Source: Auxenochlorella pyrenoidosa (lineage: Eukaryota; Chlorophyta; Trebouxiophyceae; Chlorellales; Chlorellaceae). From it: DNA of 29,044 nt. Both the position numbers and the translations under genes were made by a program. Under the pieces are notes generated by a model, which was given only the letters and a program-made list of their open reading frames with translations, had not been told where the DNA came from and did not search any database. Each line of letters begins with the position of its first letter. Position 1 is the first letter of the stretch. Where the stretch lies: the NCBI GenBank assembly GCA_001430745.1, contig KQ481971.1, forward strand, positions 340,374 to 369,417, written 5' to 3'. This document shows, in pieces, positions 1-9,320 of the stretch.

Positions 1-80
1 GACGCATGGGGTGGGGTTTTGCACACCGGCCTGGCGTCGGCGCAGGCATCAGGCAGGGCGGCGCGGCGTGGCCCCCCCAC

Positions 81-3000
81 CTGCTGCCGGCTGGTGTCGG
101 ACACGGTGTTGTTCCAGCGGCGCTGCACCGCCACGCGCAGGTTCTGCAGCTTGCCCACGCCGCTGGTCGCGCCATACCCCTTGCCGCCCTGCAACACCGA
201 GGGGCAAGAGGCCGTTGAGGGCGGCGTCAATGAGGCTCTGGTGTGGAGGCTGTTGGGCGCGCCGGGAGCTGCCAACCATGCTGGACACACAGCCGCAGTG
301 CAGCCAGGCTGGCAGGCAGGTCGGCTTCACAGCCGCATCCAGCTAGGCGGTTTGGGCAGTGAGCCCGGGGGAGGGGCGCTCGGCGCCTGACCTGCACCAC
401 CAGGCTGAGCACGTGCGAGTGCATAGCGGGCGAGCCCGTGTAGAGGAAGGAGTGGATGTCGCCGTGCACCCGGAACATCTCCACATAGTCGCTCACTGCA
501 CAGGGGCATGGGGTGGGGTGGGAGGGGCGGGAGAGGGATGGGAGGGCGGTGCTGAACAGGGCTTGCAGGCAGGAGGCAGCGCCAGCCAGGGCGCAAGCCG
601 GGCATGCAGCCGGGGCAGAACCCCCGCGGTTGTCGTTGCAGGGCTCAGAGCGCACCTGCATCGCGGTAAAGCCGCTCCCGCACATCGTTGATGTCATAGT
701 CAAAGAATGCCCAGGGCCGGCGCGGGTCCTGCATAGGCGGCCAGGGCGGCAAGTGAGTGCAAGGACCGTGCTGACAGGTGGCGCGGCCAGACTCTGCCTG
801 TGTGCATGCCAGCCCGGACGCCCTGTCTGCTTTCTTGTGCCATCCACCTTTGCTGCCCAACAAAGCGCACACCAAATCACGCCCTTCTGTCATCCAGAAC
901 AACAGCAACCAGGCTGCCTGGGCCTCACCCGCTCGTCTGCCCCGGGGCTGCCAGGCACCTCGGAAGCGGCAGTGGTGGCCCGCGAGGAGGCAGCGGAGAC
1001 GTCGGGCGCCGACGCCGCGTGCGGCACGCCCCCGCCATTGAGGCTGCCAGAGCTGCCGCTGCGGCCCCAGTAGTGCCCGCCCTCCCCTTGGTGCACCCGT
1101 GGCGGGCTGCTGCGGCGCTCCAGGCTCTGCAGCGGGGTGCCCTTGCCGGGCGAGGCGGCGCCGCTGCTCCCTGCGGCCGCCATGCTGCGCTGCTGCAGCT
1201 TGGCAAGCACGCCGGAGGCCGACTCCATCATGCGGCGCGCAGACAGCGGTCGGCCGCTGGGCCGAGCGCTGCCACCTGCAGCGGCGGCGGCGCTGGCGCT
1301 CGCTGCCACGGCAGCGGCGGCGGCGGCTGCCTTGGGGGGCGGGGTCCATTGGGTTGCCTTGCTGTTGTGGTCAATGTAGAGCAGGCGCCCCTCGTGCTGC
1401 CGCACCTCCCAGCCCTGCAGGAAACGCAGCATGGCACAGAGCGCCGGTTGGGAGACAGGTGGAGGGTGCAGGGCACTCCGGCAGAACCAAGGTGGCAGAC
1501 AGGATGCAGGGACACACAGCTGTGGTTTTCATGTAGGTGAATCGCAATGCAACGACTCTCTCCTGCACACTGCAATATGCGCCCGAAGACTCGCCCACTG
1601 CCTTACCTCTGGGAGCGCCCTCGCAACTGTCTCCAGAGGGTCATGCTGCGCCTGCTGCGCCAGCGCGGCGACGTCCCCAGCGCTCGACCGCTGCCGGCTG
1701 CGCAGCAGCGCGGCCGCGGCGGGCGCGCTGTTGCACTCCAGCACCACCCCCAGCATGCGCAGCTGCTCTTGCAGCACCGGCAGCATGGCAAAGCAGGTGG
1801 CGGCGTTGGTGCGGTCCAGCGAGTCGGCGCAGTTGAAGCGCAGCAGGCCGCTCTGCTGGCCCGACCAGCGCATGCGCCAGCTGGGCGGCCAGAGTGTCGC
1901 GGGCGTGCCGCTGCCGCTGCTGCTGCTGCCGCCGGTGCTGCTGCTGCGTTGTCCGTCAGCCGGCTGGCTGCCCTGCTGGCTGGCAGAGGTGCTGCCTTCC
2001 TGCCGGTCGGTCGTGGCCTCCATCCACCCATAGGCAAAGCCGGTCTGCAGCAGGTGCACGTGCAGCACGCACATGCAGATGCATGGTGAGACTGCGATGC
2101 AGTGGCAGGCACGGAGGCTGCTCAACTCACCCCAGGCTCCCTGGGCGGCCAGGCCTAGGTGCACAAGCTGCCTGCCTGCTTCCCAGGCTCATGGCCGGTC
2201 AAACAGGGGCAGAATTCCAGGGCAACCGCGCTCATGCCGCCAAACAAAGCTCCCTGCAGGCTACGGGCCCTCCCCTGAGCCTCTCCTTTGCTCGGCTGCT
2301 GCCCCCACCTGCTTGACAAAGGGCTCCATGAGCGACCAGAACCCCTCCACCGCCTTCTCCTCGGAGAGCCGCCCCATGTTGCCGTGCCAGTCAAAGTTGA
2401 CCACCTGGGCAGGCGGAAGGGGCATGCAGAGTGGGCCCCACGCTCAGGTGAAACCAAACTGGGGGACGCATGCAGGCTGGGGCAAGCAGCTGCCTGGTCG
2501 GACATCAATGCCTAGACCACAATCTGGGAATGCTCTGCGAAGCACCTTGATGGGGGCCTCGCCACCCAGCCGGCGCCGCACGTGCCGCATGGCCTGCAGC
2601 ACAGCAGCAGAGAGGCCCAGCGAAATTAGCATGCAGACTGAGGAGCACCACTGTGGTGTTCTGGTAAGAATGCAATAAACTGAACAGAAGGGACGCGAGC
2701 ACCCAGCTGCCCGGTGGCAGCACCGACAGCAGCGTGGGCTGGAGTGCAGCAGCGCGGCGCATCTCACGTCCTGGAAATGGCTCGACAGCATCAGCTCCGA
2801 GGCCTTCTTGGGGTTGGCATGCAGCAGGTTGATGCAGGTAACAGCCACCATCTGCGACAGCTCTTCTCCGCTGGGAGGCTGCCCTGCTCCCTGCTGGTGC
2901 TGCCCCTGCCCCTGCTGTGCCGGGCGCACGCCTGGGGCCGCGCCGGGGCCTGCGGGCGCCGCTGCTCCCGCAGCCGCGGCCGCCTCGCCGCCTTCCACCA

Positions 3001-5668
3001 GGGTCCAACCCTCGCTGCCGCCGCCGCTGCTGCCCGGTTCCCCAGCCTCCTGCTGCTGCTGTTGCCGCTGGTGGTGCGCACTGGCGCTGGCGTCGCCGGC
3101 AGACACCAGGGATGCGGGGACCGGGGGGTGCGGCATGTGCTGGCGCTGCACATTCCTGAAGTAGGAGGCGGTGCCCTGATAGGGGTGCTCCTCCCGCACA
3201 TACACCTCTGCTTGAAGGCCCTTCAGTGAGGAGGAGGATGTGGGTGGGTAGTGTCAGTTGGGCGGATATCGCTGGTGGCCTGAATGGTGCTGCCAACCCA
3301 GTGGCTGCCCCCTCGCAAACAAGCAACCACCAGCAGCTGCGGGACGCGCAGCAAGGCGGCGTGTATAGGGCAAGAAGAACAAGCTGGGCTACACAGACAG
3401 GAATGGGCACCAAACCGGCCGCCAAACAGGGCCAGTCGTCACATGCAGCACGCAACGTGCTGTGCTTGGCCAGACCCCCCGGCCCTGCAAGCACCACGCG
3501 CTCCTGCCCTGCCCACCTGCGCCAGGCTCTGCAGCTGCACGCCCCACCAGATGGGCACAGTGCCTCGACGCCACACCACGCGCGCCCACTTGAGCGGCTC
3601 GCTGTGCCCGGCGCCCAAGCCTGTGCTGGCCACCCCAGGCAGGCCGCTGAAGGAGGTGGCAGAGAAGCTGCCACCTGCACTGCCGCTGCCACTGCTGCTG
3701 CTGTCTGCTGCGCCGCTGCTGAAGTGCCGCTGCTCTGGACGAGTCCACGTCACCAGCTCACACTCAATCTCGTTTCCTGGACCCGCCAAGCCGTTCAGGC
3801 CGCGCGCTGCAGCGGGGTGGCAGGGAAGCGCGGCCGGGCAAAGGAAACCTTGCTTTCCAAACAGCCACGGGGAGGCCAAGCAAAGAGAATCTGTCTTTTC
3901 TCCTAACAAGCGATCTGCTCTCTGTCGACAGGCAGCTTTCCAAAGGTGCTGGCACACACGGCGGCAGGCCTCGCACCGATATACCGTGTGCCCGGGTGGC
4001 GCCGCGAGCGCCTCGACACCAGGCACATGGAGAAGCGGGCGCCCCCAGGCAGCGCCTGGGTGCTGCACTCCACAGCTCCCTGCAGGATGCAGCGGGGGGC
4101 GGTCCACGGGAGCAGGCAGCACAGCAAGTCAGGCAAACGCGGCGCCACACCAGGAGGCACGACATCTAGCAGTACAGGTCAGCACCGACACTATCCGTTT
4201 CCTTCGACTCCACAGAGACCCTCCCTGCCGCTCCCCTCCCTGCCTGCAGCAGCGCCGGGCAGTGGTCGTAGAGGCCCAGCTCCACCAGCGGCTGCCGCAG
4301 CCAGCTGTTCCACACAAACTCGGGGTTGGGGTCCCGGGGGTCGCGCTCGCTGCAGGCCAAGGGGCGAGGGGCAGCGCCTGCCAGGCCTGTGAGTCAGGCA
4401 CTTGCAGGATCCCAGGGCACTCGAGCGTCGTGCACCCGGAAGCTGCGGCTGGCTGGGGCAGGAATGCAGGTACCTGCAGTCCCGTATCAGCCCTGCCGGC
4501 CGCCATTCCAAGGAATAGAAGGGGCAGTTCAGGCAGGCGGGGGTTACCTGGGGAAGGGGCGCGAGATGTCTGCGGTCTCGCAGTAGTAGTGCGCGTTGTT
4601 CAGCGTGAACTGCTGCAGCGCGCGCCAAAACTCCTGCGCCGCGGCGGCCGCCCGCGGCGGCGGCAGCCCCGCTGCCGCAGCCGCCATGGCTGCATCTGCC
4701 GCCTCGTTCTGCAGCAAGCCACAGGAAGGCATAGGCATGCGGCCGGGTGCTGCTAAGGGTACCAAGCAGGCGCGTCTGCAGCATGCCGCACCCAGCCTCC
4801 GTCCCCCCTGCGCAGGGCGCAGCCCTGCCAGCCTGCAAGCAACGCCACCCCGCCCCGCACCTGCAGCGGCACCAGCGTCCACTGGCTGTCGGTCACCGCG
4901 TACACGGTGTGCCCCCCAGGCAGCACCGCCTTCTCGCGCACGCGCGTGGCCAGCAGCAGCCCGGCGGTGGGCCCCGCCACCGCGTAGCCCAGCAGCGCGC
5001 AGCCGCGCTCCGCCACCTCGTACCCCCGCGCCTGCAGGTGGTCCAGTGCCTCGCTCTGCAGGCATCCAGCGGGGCATGCGCGAGGGCAGGCTGGGGCAGC
5101 AGTGCGACAGGAACGCAGGGCTCGAGGCGCGAGGGCAGCAGGCGCAGCAGACTAGCAGCAACCAAGGCGCGTCGATGTCGTCAGGCAGGTGCATATGGCT
5201 ATGGCAATCGTGGCAGGTGCCGTTGTTGCGGAGACTGTCGCCCCTCCTGAAACAAATGCAGATTTGTGCGGCTCTGGAAATGTGGTCGCCACCAAGCCCG
5301 CCTCACCAGGCAGCCACCAGCACCCACCTCATTCTCATAAGAGCTCTCCGCGGTCAGATCATTCTCCAGCTCCAGCCGGCCGCTGCGCAAATTGATGCGC
5401 AGCACCTCTGTGCTCTTCCTGCAGGGCAGCCATACACCGTGGGTGGGGCGAGGGCAGTGCCCGCAGGCACTGGCGGCGCGCAGGAGGAAGCGGCGGCAGC
5501 GGTGGCAGCCCAGCAGGCACGGCTTCGCCAGACGGCCGCCGCTCGCCTTGTGCTGATGGAGGTAACGAGGCGGTGATCCCCATCCACCAGGTTGCGCAGC
5601 AGCGCCACCGACGTCTGCCTGGCTGCCGGTGGGGAGAAGGCGGAGTAGGAGTACCGATGCTCTGACAT
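81..5668 (-). CDS. SAC9: SAC9-like phosphoinositide phosphatase (SAC + WW), 3' end outside window
   Basis: Modelled exons, in reading order: 5668-5547, 5418-5328, 5055-4861, 4708-4548, 4349-4244, 4079-3977, 3806-3517, 3220-2768, 2593-2546, 2404-2309, 2044-1607, 1414-929, 728-656, 495-392, 188-81. All phases join, giving 958 aa before the left edge. The SAC catalytic loop NCADSLDRTN (Cys about aa 627, Arg about 633) lies at about 1805-1835. A WW domain starts at about aa 702 (GWEVRQHEGRLLYIDH, then a second Trp). SAC followed by WW is the plant SAC9 arrangement. Other matching blocks are PFPSERDPRDPNPEFVWN, RRSRRHPGTRYIARG, WRRGTVPIWWG and GDIHSFLYTGSPAMHS. Plant SAC9 is linked to PtdIns(4,5)P2 turnover and stress signalling; that role is inferred from family. 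Algal insertions are Ser/Gln/Ala-rich, in exons 8, 11 and 12. Two introns use GC donors. The exon 5 end could instead be 4220. Plant SAC9 is about 1.6 kb of residues, so roughly 40% is missing to the left. Confidence 0.88.
4242..4243 (-). other. GC splice donor, SAC9 intron 5 (a GT donor competes at 4219-4218)
   Basis: The GC option (CAG followed by gcaggg) gives LLQGAVE, which aligns without a gap to plant SAC9 LLQGFAE as I recall it. The GT option 24 nt downstream keeps the frame and inserts eight residues (AGRGAAGR). Confidence 0.5.
5545..5546 (-). other. GC splice donor, SAC9 intron 1
   Basis: The exon ends AAG followed by gcgagc. Phase 2 is required to join the next exon at 5418, and no GT donor of that phase is close. 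The junction reads SISTRKSTEVLRINL, which aligns without a gap to the start of plant SAC9 as I recall it. Confidence 0.65.
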
Positions 5669-5780
5669 AGCGCCCTGGATCCCTTCTGGCCGCTTCAGTG
5701 GCCACCAAGAGACATGGGCTCGGGAGGAGCGATCGTCGCCTCGCAGCGGCCTCTAGGCACGGTTGCAAGCGGCTTCCAAG

Positions 5781-6128
5781 GGACCACAGGACCGCCCGAC
5801 ATCATTGTGAAGCCTGGATGGGAGGAAGGTCGCTGCCCAGAGAAGCTGTGCTTCGCCTGGTCTGCGGCCAGGCGTGGACCAGGTTGTTTCGAGGTGGGCG
5901 GTCTGCCTGGGTGTAAGTACATGCATTTCATTGCGATCGGAACTCGCCTCGCCCCCTGCCGCTCGCCCTCGGAGCAGTTGCGCATGCACACAGGGTTTCC
6001 TCGCCCAGCGGCTGATTATGTCGGGGCTGTTCTGACTGGAGGGTGGCGATCGCAATGTCGGAGGCGGCAGGGAGCGCCGCAGGACACCCTGCCCCTCCTC
6101 CTGCAAGGGTAGTGCCGCCCGATGGCTC
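5781..6128 (+). repeat. Left copy of a ~330-bp direct repeat (promoter/exon-1 module)
   Basis: It is colinear with 8988-9320, at roughly three-quarters identity by eye. Shared anchors are catcattgtgaagcctggat, aggcgtggaccaggttgttt, ggcggcgatcgcaatgtcgg-like sequence and cgccgcaggacaccctgcc. The right copy is the upstream region and first coding exon of the SMP-domain gene. This left copy starts about 110 bp upstream of the SAC9 ATG (opposite strand) and is not followed by the rest of that gene. Confidence 0.85.
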
Positions 6129-6162
6129 TACCGCTGCTGCTGCCTGTTGCGCCGACACATGA
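6055..6162 (+). pseudogene. Orphan copy of SMP-gene exon 1 (35-codon ORF)
   Basis: The ATG lies where the SMP gene ATG lies in the right copy. The peptide starts MSEAAGSAAGHPAPPP against MSEPAGGAAGHPAAPP in the intact gene. It then diverges and stops at TGA 6160. No membrane, PH or SMP sequence follows. It is best read as a truncated duplicate of a gene 5' end, though a short translated or regulatory uORF cannot be excluded. Confidence 0.55.
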
Positions 6163-7070
6163 CGGCCCTGTCTTTGGATCTGTTGTACCTGGCCCTTTTC
6201 CGCTACCCTCCTCTTACATGTAGGGGCCATAGTCTCTGAACGTGCATGCTGGTGCAGCGGGCTGCAGGGGCCTAACTCGCTTGCCCCTAACTTTTTTCGG
6301 CGGTGTTGAAGAGCAGCGGGCGGCGCCCACCACCATGCTGCTAAGACAAGGCGCTCAAGCCGAGCGGAGCAGCCCCTCCTATACCACACCAGTGCTGGCC
6401 AGTGCAGGGGCAGGCGCCAGGTTAATCTAGGCTTGCCAATGCCTTCGCCCGTTGCATTTGACGTCTGCAGCGACCCCAGGCTGCGTAAACCGCACTCCAG
6501 GGCATGTCGAGCACCAAGACTGTGGCTGATGCAGTGGCGCTTTTTTGGGCATTCGCAAACCCAGGTTCCTTGTTGACGAGTGCTCAAGGCAGCTGTTGTT
6601 GACAGTGCAATGACGGGTATGCCATGACACGCTAGTTGGCCGGCAGTATCCACTGGCAAGGGGTCTAGGCCGGCAGTATCCAGGGGGTCTACGCCAGCAC
6701 AAACCATCCAGGGCCCTGCGTACTTGCCAACAAACACACCTGCTGATTCAGAGAGCAGACAGGCAGGCCTGCGTGCGAGCGTTTCTCAGGTGCCGGCGCC
6801 CACCGTCGTGCCGCCAAAATAGTCTAGGGGAGGATGCCTGCCCCGTGCCCCCTGCTGGTGCGCCCTCAGGGCCTGTTGAGATCCAGCAGCGCCTTGCAAG
6901 CGGGTTGAAACAAGCTGGGATCAAGCTGACAGCAATCTGGCGGCAGCAACATCAGCAACGTCGCCATTTGGCGCGCGCTCACCGTGGCGGCGGGCAGCTG
7001 GTCGGCAGCCAGAAGACGCCCCATCAGAGTCAGTTTCCATCCATGCTGGCGTCAGACTGGCAGAAATGGG
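6163..7070. other. Intergenic region upstream of the ELIP-like gene
   Basis: About 900 bp with no gene I can support. It contains a short tandem repeat at 6638-6691 and presumably the light/stress control region of the ELIP-like gene. The long minus-strand ORF across it has no recognisable motif. Confidence 0.6.
6638..6691. repeat. Two-copy tandem repeat
   Basis: The block ggccggcagtatcc...ggggtcta occurs at 6638-6667 and 6668-6691. The second unit lacks six bases in the middle. It sits about 400 bp upstream of the ELIP-like gene TATA box. Confidence 0.8.
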
Positions 7071-7077
7071 TATAAAA
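7071..7077 (+). promoter_or_regulatory. TATA box of the ELIP-like gene
   Basis: TATAAAA lies 113 bp upstream of the ATG at 7184. Transcription would start near 7100, giving an 80-90 nt leader rich in C and T. Confidence 0.65.
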
Positions 7078-7183
7078 CCGGCGGCATCGCCGCATTTCAC
7101 CAATTCTTCGTTCTCCTCCCCTGCTCTCGCTATTTGCCCCCGAATTCCCCTCGCCTCAAACACGGAAACACAGACCTATCACC

Positions 7184-8392
7184 ATGATGGCCACCGCTAT
7201 CGCCCCCTGCTGCAGCGCGGCCTTCCGCCCTGTGGTGGCTGCCCGCCGCCCCACCAGCACCCGCCGCACCAACCGCCTGGTGCGCCGCCAGCAGCCGGCA
7301 CGTGCCCTTGCATGCAATGCCAGCTGACCTTTACAGTCTGCACGGGTGCCCTGCTCGGCTGGACAGGCAGCCGGGTCGCCAGCAGGCGATCACTACCACC
7401 AGCCTGCTCACCCGGCTGTTGCGCCACTACGGCTTGGCGCCCCCCTCGCCTGCCCGCAGGTGGTGCGTGCTGAGCCCCCCAACTACAAGCGCGACAGCTC
7501 TGCCAACGACAAGATCGCCCAGAACGACGTGAGAAGAGGGAGGGCAATGGCCATCAGCGCAGCCGGGCTGCCTTGCAACAGCCTGTTGGCCGCGCAGCCA
7601 GGGCACAGTCGGCAGGCTTCCCTGTGCCGCAAGTGCCAGTTGCGTCTTTGGCACAACTGAACGTGGCAGCCTTGTTCTAGCCCAGTTTGGCCAGCCCTGG
7701 CCATGGTGCAGTTGGTGCGGCCTTGCTCGCCCACTTCAGCTTGCTAGCGCATGGTTTTTGACCCGCCGCGCTGCTGGCCCCCCCCCTCCCCCCCCCTACT
7801 TCCGCAGAACATCAACCCCGTGCACTGGACCCGCACCCAGGAGGTGTCCAACGGCCGCGCAGCCATTGCCGGCCTGATCGCCGCCTTCATCAGCGAGCGC
7901 GCCACCGGCTTTGCCACCGCTGACCAGCTGCTGGGCTCCTCGGCCATGGCGCCCTGGGCCAAGCCTGCCTTCTTCGCCGTGGTGCTGACCTTCATCGCCA
8001 TCACCTTCACTGGTGAGGCCAGCAGCCAGTCGCTGTGGGGTGGATTGTGGATGGTTCTGCAGGGCTGATGGTGGATCATGCATGCTCCCGTGCGTGAGGA
8101 TTGATGGGCAGTGTCGCCTTGGCTCAGCAGCAGCATGTGCAAGGTGTGACGCTGCAAACCTGGCGCAGCGCGAGCCTATTGTCCATTGCCAAAGGTGCTG
8201 ATAGTTACACCCTTGTGCATGCCCCCTCTTTGTGCAGAGCGCGGCGCCACCGGCAAGCCCCCGATCAGCGGCGACCCCGAGCTGTCCCCCTTCCCCCCCG
8301 AGCTGCGCCTGAACGCTGGCCGCGCTGCCATGGTTGGCTTTGCCGCCCTGCTGGTGTTTGAGAAGCTCTCCGGCACCGCCGTCTTCGCCTGA
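7184..8392 (+). CDS. ELIP-like chlorophyll-binding stress protein (LHC superfamily)
   Basis: Exons are 7184-7279, 7460-7528, 7808-8012 and 8238-8392, giving 174 aa (173 from the second of two adjacent ATGs). The first about 35 residues are Ala/Arg/Ser/Thr-rich and end RRTNRLVVRA, a typical chloroplast transit peptide. Helix I carries the LHC chlorophyll motif ExxNxR (EVSNGRAAIAG, E67-R72). A middle membrane segment follows (KPAFFAVVLTFIAITFT). Helix III reads ELRLNAGRAAMVGFAALLVFE. Size, three helices and similarity of helices I and III point to early light-induced proteins, which bind pigments and protect thylakoids under excess light. Function is inferred from family. Helix III has a shifted motif: Ala, not Asn, sits two residues before the Arg. 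All three introns use GT donors, and the gene has its own TATA box. It could instead be another LHC-like stress protein class. Confidence 0.82.
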
Positions 8393-8619
8393 ATGCTCCA
8401 CTGAAGAACCTGGCAATGGCTTGTGGCGCACCGTGGGCCCTGCATGCATGATTGATATGTAGCCCTACCACCCTCATGCATCGGCCTTGTATACCCCTGT
8501 ACTTGGCACAGGTGCCCCCCTCCCCGAGCAGATCTTTGCACACCCCCGCACTGCTTTGCCATGCATTGCCAGGCTGTGCCCGTTTGCTACCCTCAGTGTA
8601 CCTTTGTTGTAGCAAAGGC

Positions 8620-8624
8620 TGTAA
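8620..8624 (+). terminator. TGTAA polyadenylation signal of the ELIP-like gene
   Basis: TGTAA, the usual green-algal poly(A) signal, lies about 228 nt after the stop codon in a T-rich context. Confidence 0.6.
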
Positions 8625-8662
8625 CAGGCTGGTCTCTTTGCAGCAAAGCACACACCAGAAAC

Positions 8663-8703
8663 GGGCGGGGGGGGTTGGAGAGTGGGGGAGAGAGGAGGTG
8701 GGT
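8663..8703 (+). repeat. G-rich tract, possible G-quadruplex
   Basis: Runs of three or more G occur within about 40 bases just downstream of the ELIP-like TGTAA signal. This could pause polymerase or aid 3'-end formation, by inference only. Confidence 0.4.
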
Positions 8704-8987
8704 TAATTGTTGGGTAGCATATTGGGCATTTTGTATGCTGTGCAGTGGTTAAGACTGTCTCAACACTTCCACATATCACAGCATTTGAAGTCTTGCAGCC
8801 AAGTTTCACTTGCCCATCTGGGTCTACTGTCAGTGCTGTGCGCCGCTGGGCCGGCCCAGGTGCTGGCCTGCGCTGGCTGGCGCCCTGCGGCAGCGCTGGG
8901 CCAGCGTGGCGAGCAATATGCATGGCACAGCAACAAAGGCAAACAGGCCTAAACAGCTGCCGTCTCGCTGGCATGTGGCGTTTAAAC

Positions 8988-9320
8988 GATAACCGCACCG
9001 CTCGACATCATTGTGAAGCCTGGATGGGAGCAAGTTGGCTGGCTGTGCTGCGCCTGGCCTGCGGCAAGGCGTGGACCAGGTTGTTTTGAGGTGGTCGGTC
9101 CGCCCTTCGTGTGTGTGTTGATATTTAGTCGCGATCGGAGCCATCCACGCCCCTAATTCGCTCCCGGAGCGGTTGCGCGTGCCGAGGGTTTCCCCGGCGC
9201 TCTGGGTGGTTATGGCGCGACTGTTCTGACCAAAGGGCGGCGATCGCAATGTCGGAGCCGGCAGGGGGCGCCGCAGGACACCCTGCCGCTCCTCCCGTGC
9301 ACGAGCGGGCCGCCCTGGCT
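8988..9320 (+). repeat. Right copy of the ~330-bp direct repeat: promoter and exon 1 of the SMP gene
   Basis: It matches 5781-6128 in the same orientation. The last about 70 bp are coding (from ATG 9249), so the module holds upstream DNA, leader and most of the first coding exon. It ends about 8 bp before that exon's GT donor at 9329. No TATA box is obvious. Confidence 0.85.

Larger units (their letters stand above)
8393..8987 (+). other. ELIP-like gene 3' region and intergenic DNA
   Basis: This is the presumed 3' UTR to about 8640, then a G-rich stretch at about 8663-8703 and ordinary sequence up to the right copy of the direct repeat. I see no other gene. Confidence 0.6.

Noticed and set aside
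3284..4756. 490-aa plus-strand ORF
   Set aside because: It is antisense to six SAC9 exons whose protein matches the family block by block.
5928..6737. 269-aa minus-strand ORF whose end resembles that of the ORF at 9125-9490 (minus)
   Set aside because: The similarity is confined to the direct repeat and is explained by duplication of promoter/exon-1 DNA. No homologous domain is visible beyond it.
6046..9247. GCGATCGC octamers like cyanobacterial HIP1
   Set aside because: The two copies belong to the duplicated module, and a few GC-rich palindromes are expected by chance in this base composition.
5799..9320. LTR or transposon ends for the direct repeat
   Set aside because: I see no TG...CA ends, target-site duplication, primer-binding site, transposase or polymerase sequence. 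The enclosed gene is an ordinary ELIP-like gene.
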